From NCBI RefSeq assembly GCF_017654505.1, contig NC_054558.1, positions 13,015,278 to 13,079,277 of the forward strand: DNA of 64,000 nt, given 5' to 3'. This document shows, one piece after another, positions 62,940 through 64,000 of this stretch. Under the pieces are notes generated by a model. That model was not told the DNA's origin. It saw only the letters and a program-made list of their open reading frames with translations, and ran no database searches. The stretch's first letter is position 1; each line of letters starts with the position of its first letter. The position numbers were made by a program, and so were the translations under genes. This stretch comes from Polyodon spathula. Taxonomy: Eukaryota > Chordata > Actinopteri > Acipenseriformes > Polyodontidae.

Positions 62940-64000
62940 CTCCGTTCTATATATTTTAATAAAATGTACTGTGTAGAATAGGATAATCCATGTTAGTACA
63001 TCAATAACAACACAAATGTAATATATATGGAATAAAAATAAATAAAGAAGAATAATACAAACTCAGTTATTTAGCTCTACAGAACTCTAAGCAGTTAGTA
63101 ATGAGCAGGTTTACTCATTCACCTGTTTCATTAAGTTTGTCAGATGTATTATTCAGCTGTATCTTAAGCCTAACATTACATGTTGCAATGGCTGTGTTTG
63201 CTCTTATCCAATAATATACCTACTATGTTAAGAATAATGGGCCTGCCAACATAGTCTTGTCCACAAGAGGGCAGTATAGACATTTGTCAAACAGTTCACC
63301 CTTAATTAAAATAAACATAATTTTATTCTGTAACTCATATCAACCAAAAATGAAACATCTCAGATACAAAGCCAGTAATAACAATAATGTGTAAGTTGCA
63401 ACGCATAAGAACCACTACACATGAAACTTGGTGTACTGTGTCTCTACATATCTACTCTCAATTTCACATACTACACAAGCACCTCTGCATTCCCTTCAGT
63501 GTCACTGTGTTTGTCATTCACTAAACATCTGTAAGAAAAAAAAAAAAAAAAAAACAGAGTTTCAGCAGTTGTGACTGCCAAGTACAAGACAGGCCAGATT
63601 AATAGGAGACCCCCAAATTAAATACACTTGAGAGATGACTTGCTGTTAATAGGACATGGTTATCTATTCATGGATACACAGATATTTAGTTATCAAGGAG
63701 TCTGAGTGGGGTTAATTGACTATTCGTATCCAAACGTTACTCAGTCTGTATTCCTAGGAAATGCATGACATTTTGAGGAGGGACTTCACATATGTGATGG
63801 CCTTTTATGAGATGCCTGGTGTTTGAGAAGTGTAACAATCAGGGACACATATCTAGTGTTGTGTCTCTTCATGAACAGACTTCAGTTCATCCTTTATTGC
63901 AGGAAGGATTTTAGAGGGAGGGAATTTATGTGTTGCTCCATCTATATCAATATATAGTTTATAGTTTAGAGAAAGATCTTCAATGATATGGATAGTTTTA
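62940..64000. repeat. duplicated block, right copy of 25,180-27,990
   Basis: This aligns with the left copy up to the window edge and lacks its 1.27-kb inserted element (empty site at about 63,719). No gene was seen. Confidence 0.82.
63261..63274 (+). promoter_or_regulatory. CTCF-like motif, plus strand
   Basis: CCACAAGAGGGCAG, identical to 25,678-25,691 and opposite in strand to the other sites. Confidence 0.45.

Overview
The window looks like genomic DNA from a ray-finned fish. The mobile elements (Tc1, DIRS, a Gmr1-like Gypsy, CR1, L2, L1-Tx1) fit this best, and a non-teleost such as a sturgeon, paddlefish or gar is possible but unproven. The host content is part of a T-cell receptor alpha/delta V-segment cluster. 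Seventeen V genes or remnants lie here, all on the minus strand, so the locus is read right to left. Intact ones have a short leader exon, a phase-1 intron, a V exon with Cys/Trp/Cys and a YxCA(L/V/I) end, and a recombination signal with a 22-23 bp spacer. I saw no D, J or C segments.

V genes by position: a leader at the left edge (44); orphan leader (3114); intact V (4721); V with stop at the invariant Trp (7504); truncated pseudogene (16.8k); half pseudogene (18.6k); intact V exon with a lost leader splice donor (28.8k); intact V (30.7k); intact V exon with a very short leader (31.7k); orphan leader (33.2k); frameshifted copy (36.4k); copy split by a retrotransposon (44.6k/50.8k); copy with a 22-bp deletion (53.3k); intact V (54.3k); intact V (56.2k); copy replaced in part by a repeat and LTR (58.2k); pseudogene with RSS (62.2k).

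The V genes sit in repeated blocks. The order at 30.7-50.8k (three V genes, a spacer, then one or two more) recurs at 53.3-59.5k, and its right half recurs at 3.4-7.9k. Smaller paired blocks are 1-0.9k/17.1-18.0k, 12.3-12.7k/19.3k+24.0k, 18.6-19.0k/62.3-62.7k and 25.2-28.0k/62.9-64.0k. Several blocks act as empty-site controls and fix the ends of inserted elements. CTCF-like 14-mers recur in the blocks, mostly in the V-gene orientation.

Mobile elements: decayed Tc1 elements at 0.96-2.5k and 8.9-10.1k; solo LTRs at 8.2k, 40.9k and 55.0k; a small LTR element without pol at 10.2-12.0k; a DIRS element at 19.6-24.0k; two inverted-repeat elements at 26.2-27.4k and 35.6-36.1k; a tRNA-type SINE at 32.5k; a Harbinger Myb-like remnant at 33.8k; a near-complete CR1 LINE at 39.5-44.0k; a very young, near-intact Gypsy element at 44.9-50.8k whose pol carries integrase before reverse transcriptase (Gmr1 type) and whose Gag carries a SCAN-like segment; an L1-Tx1 3' end at 50.9-52.4k; and an L2 3' end at 60.4-61.7k. 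Long (TA)n and (TTA)n arrays are very common.
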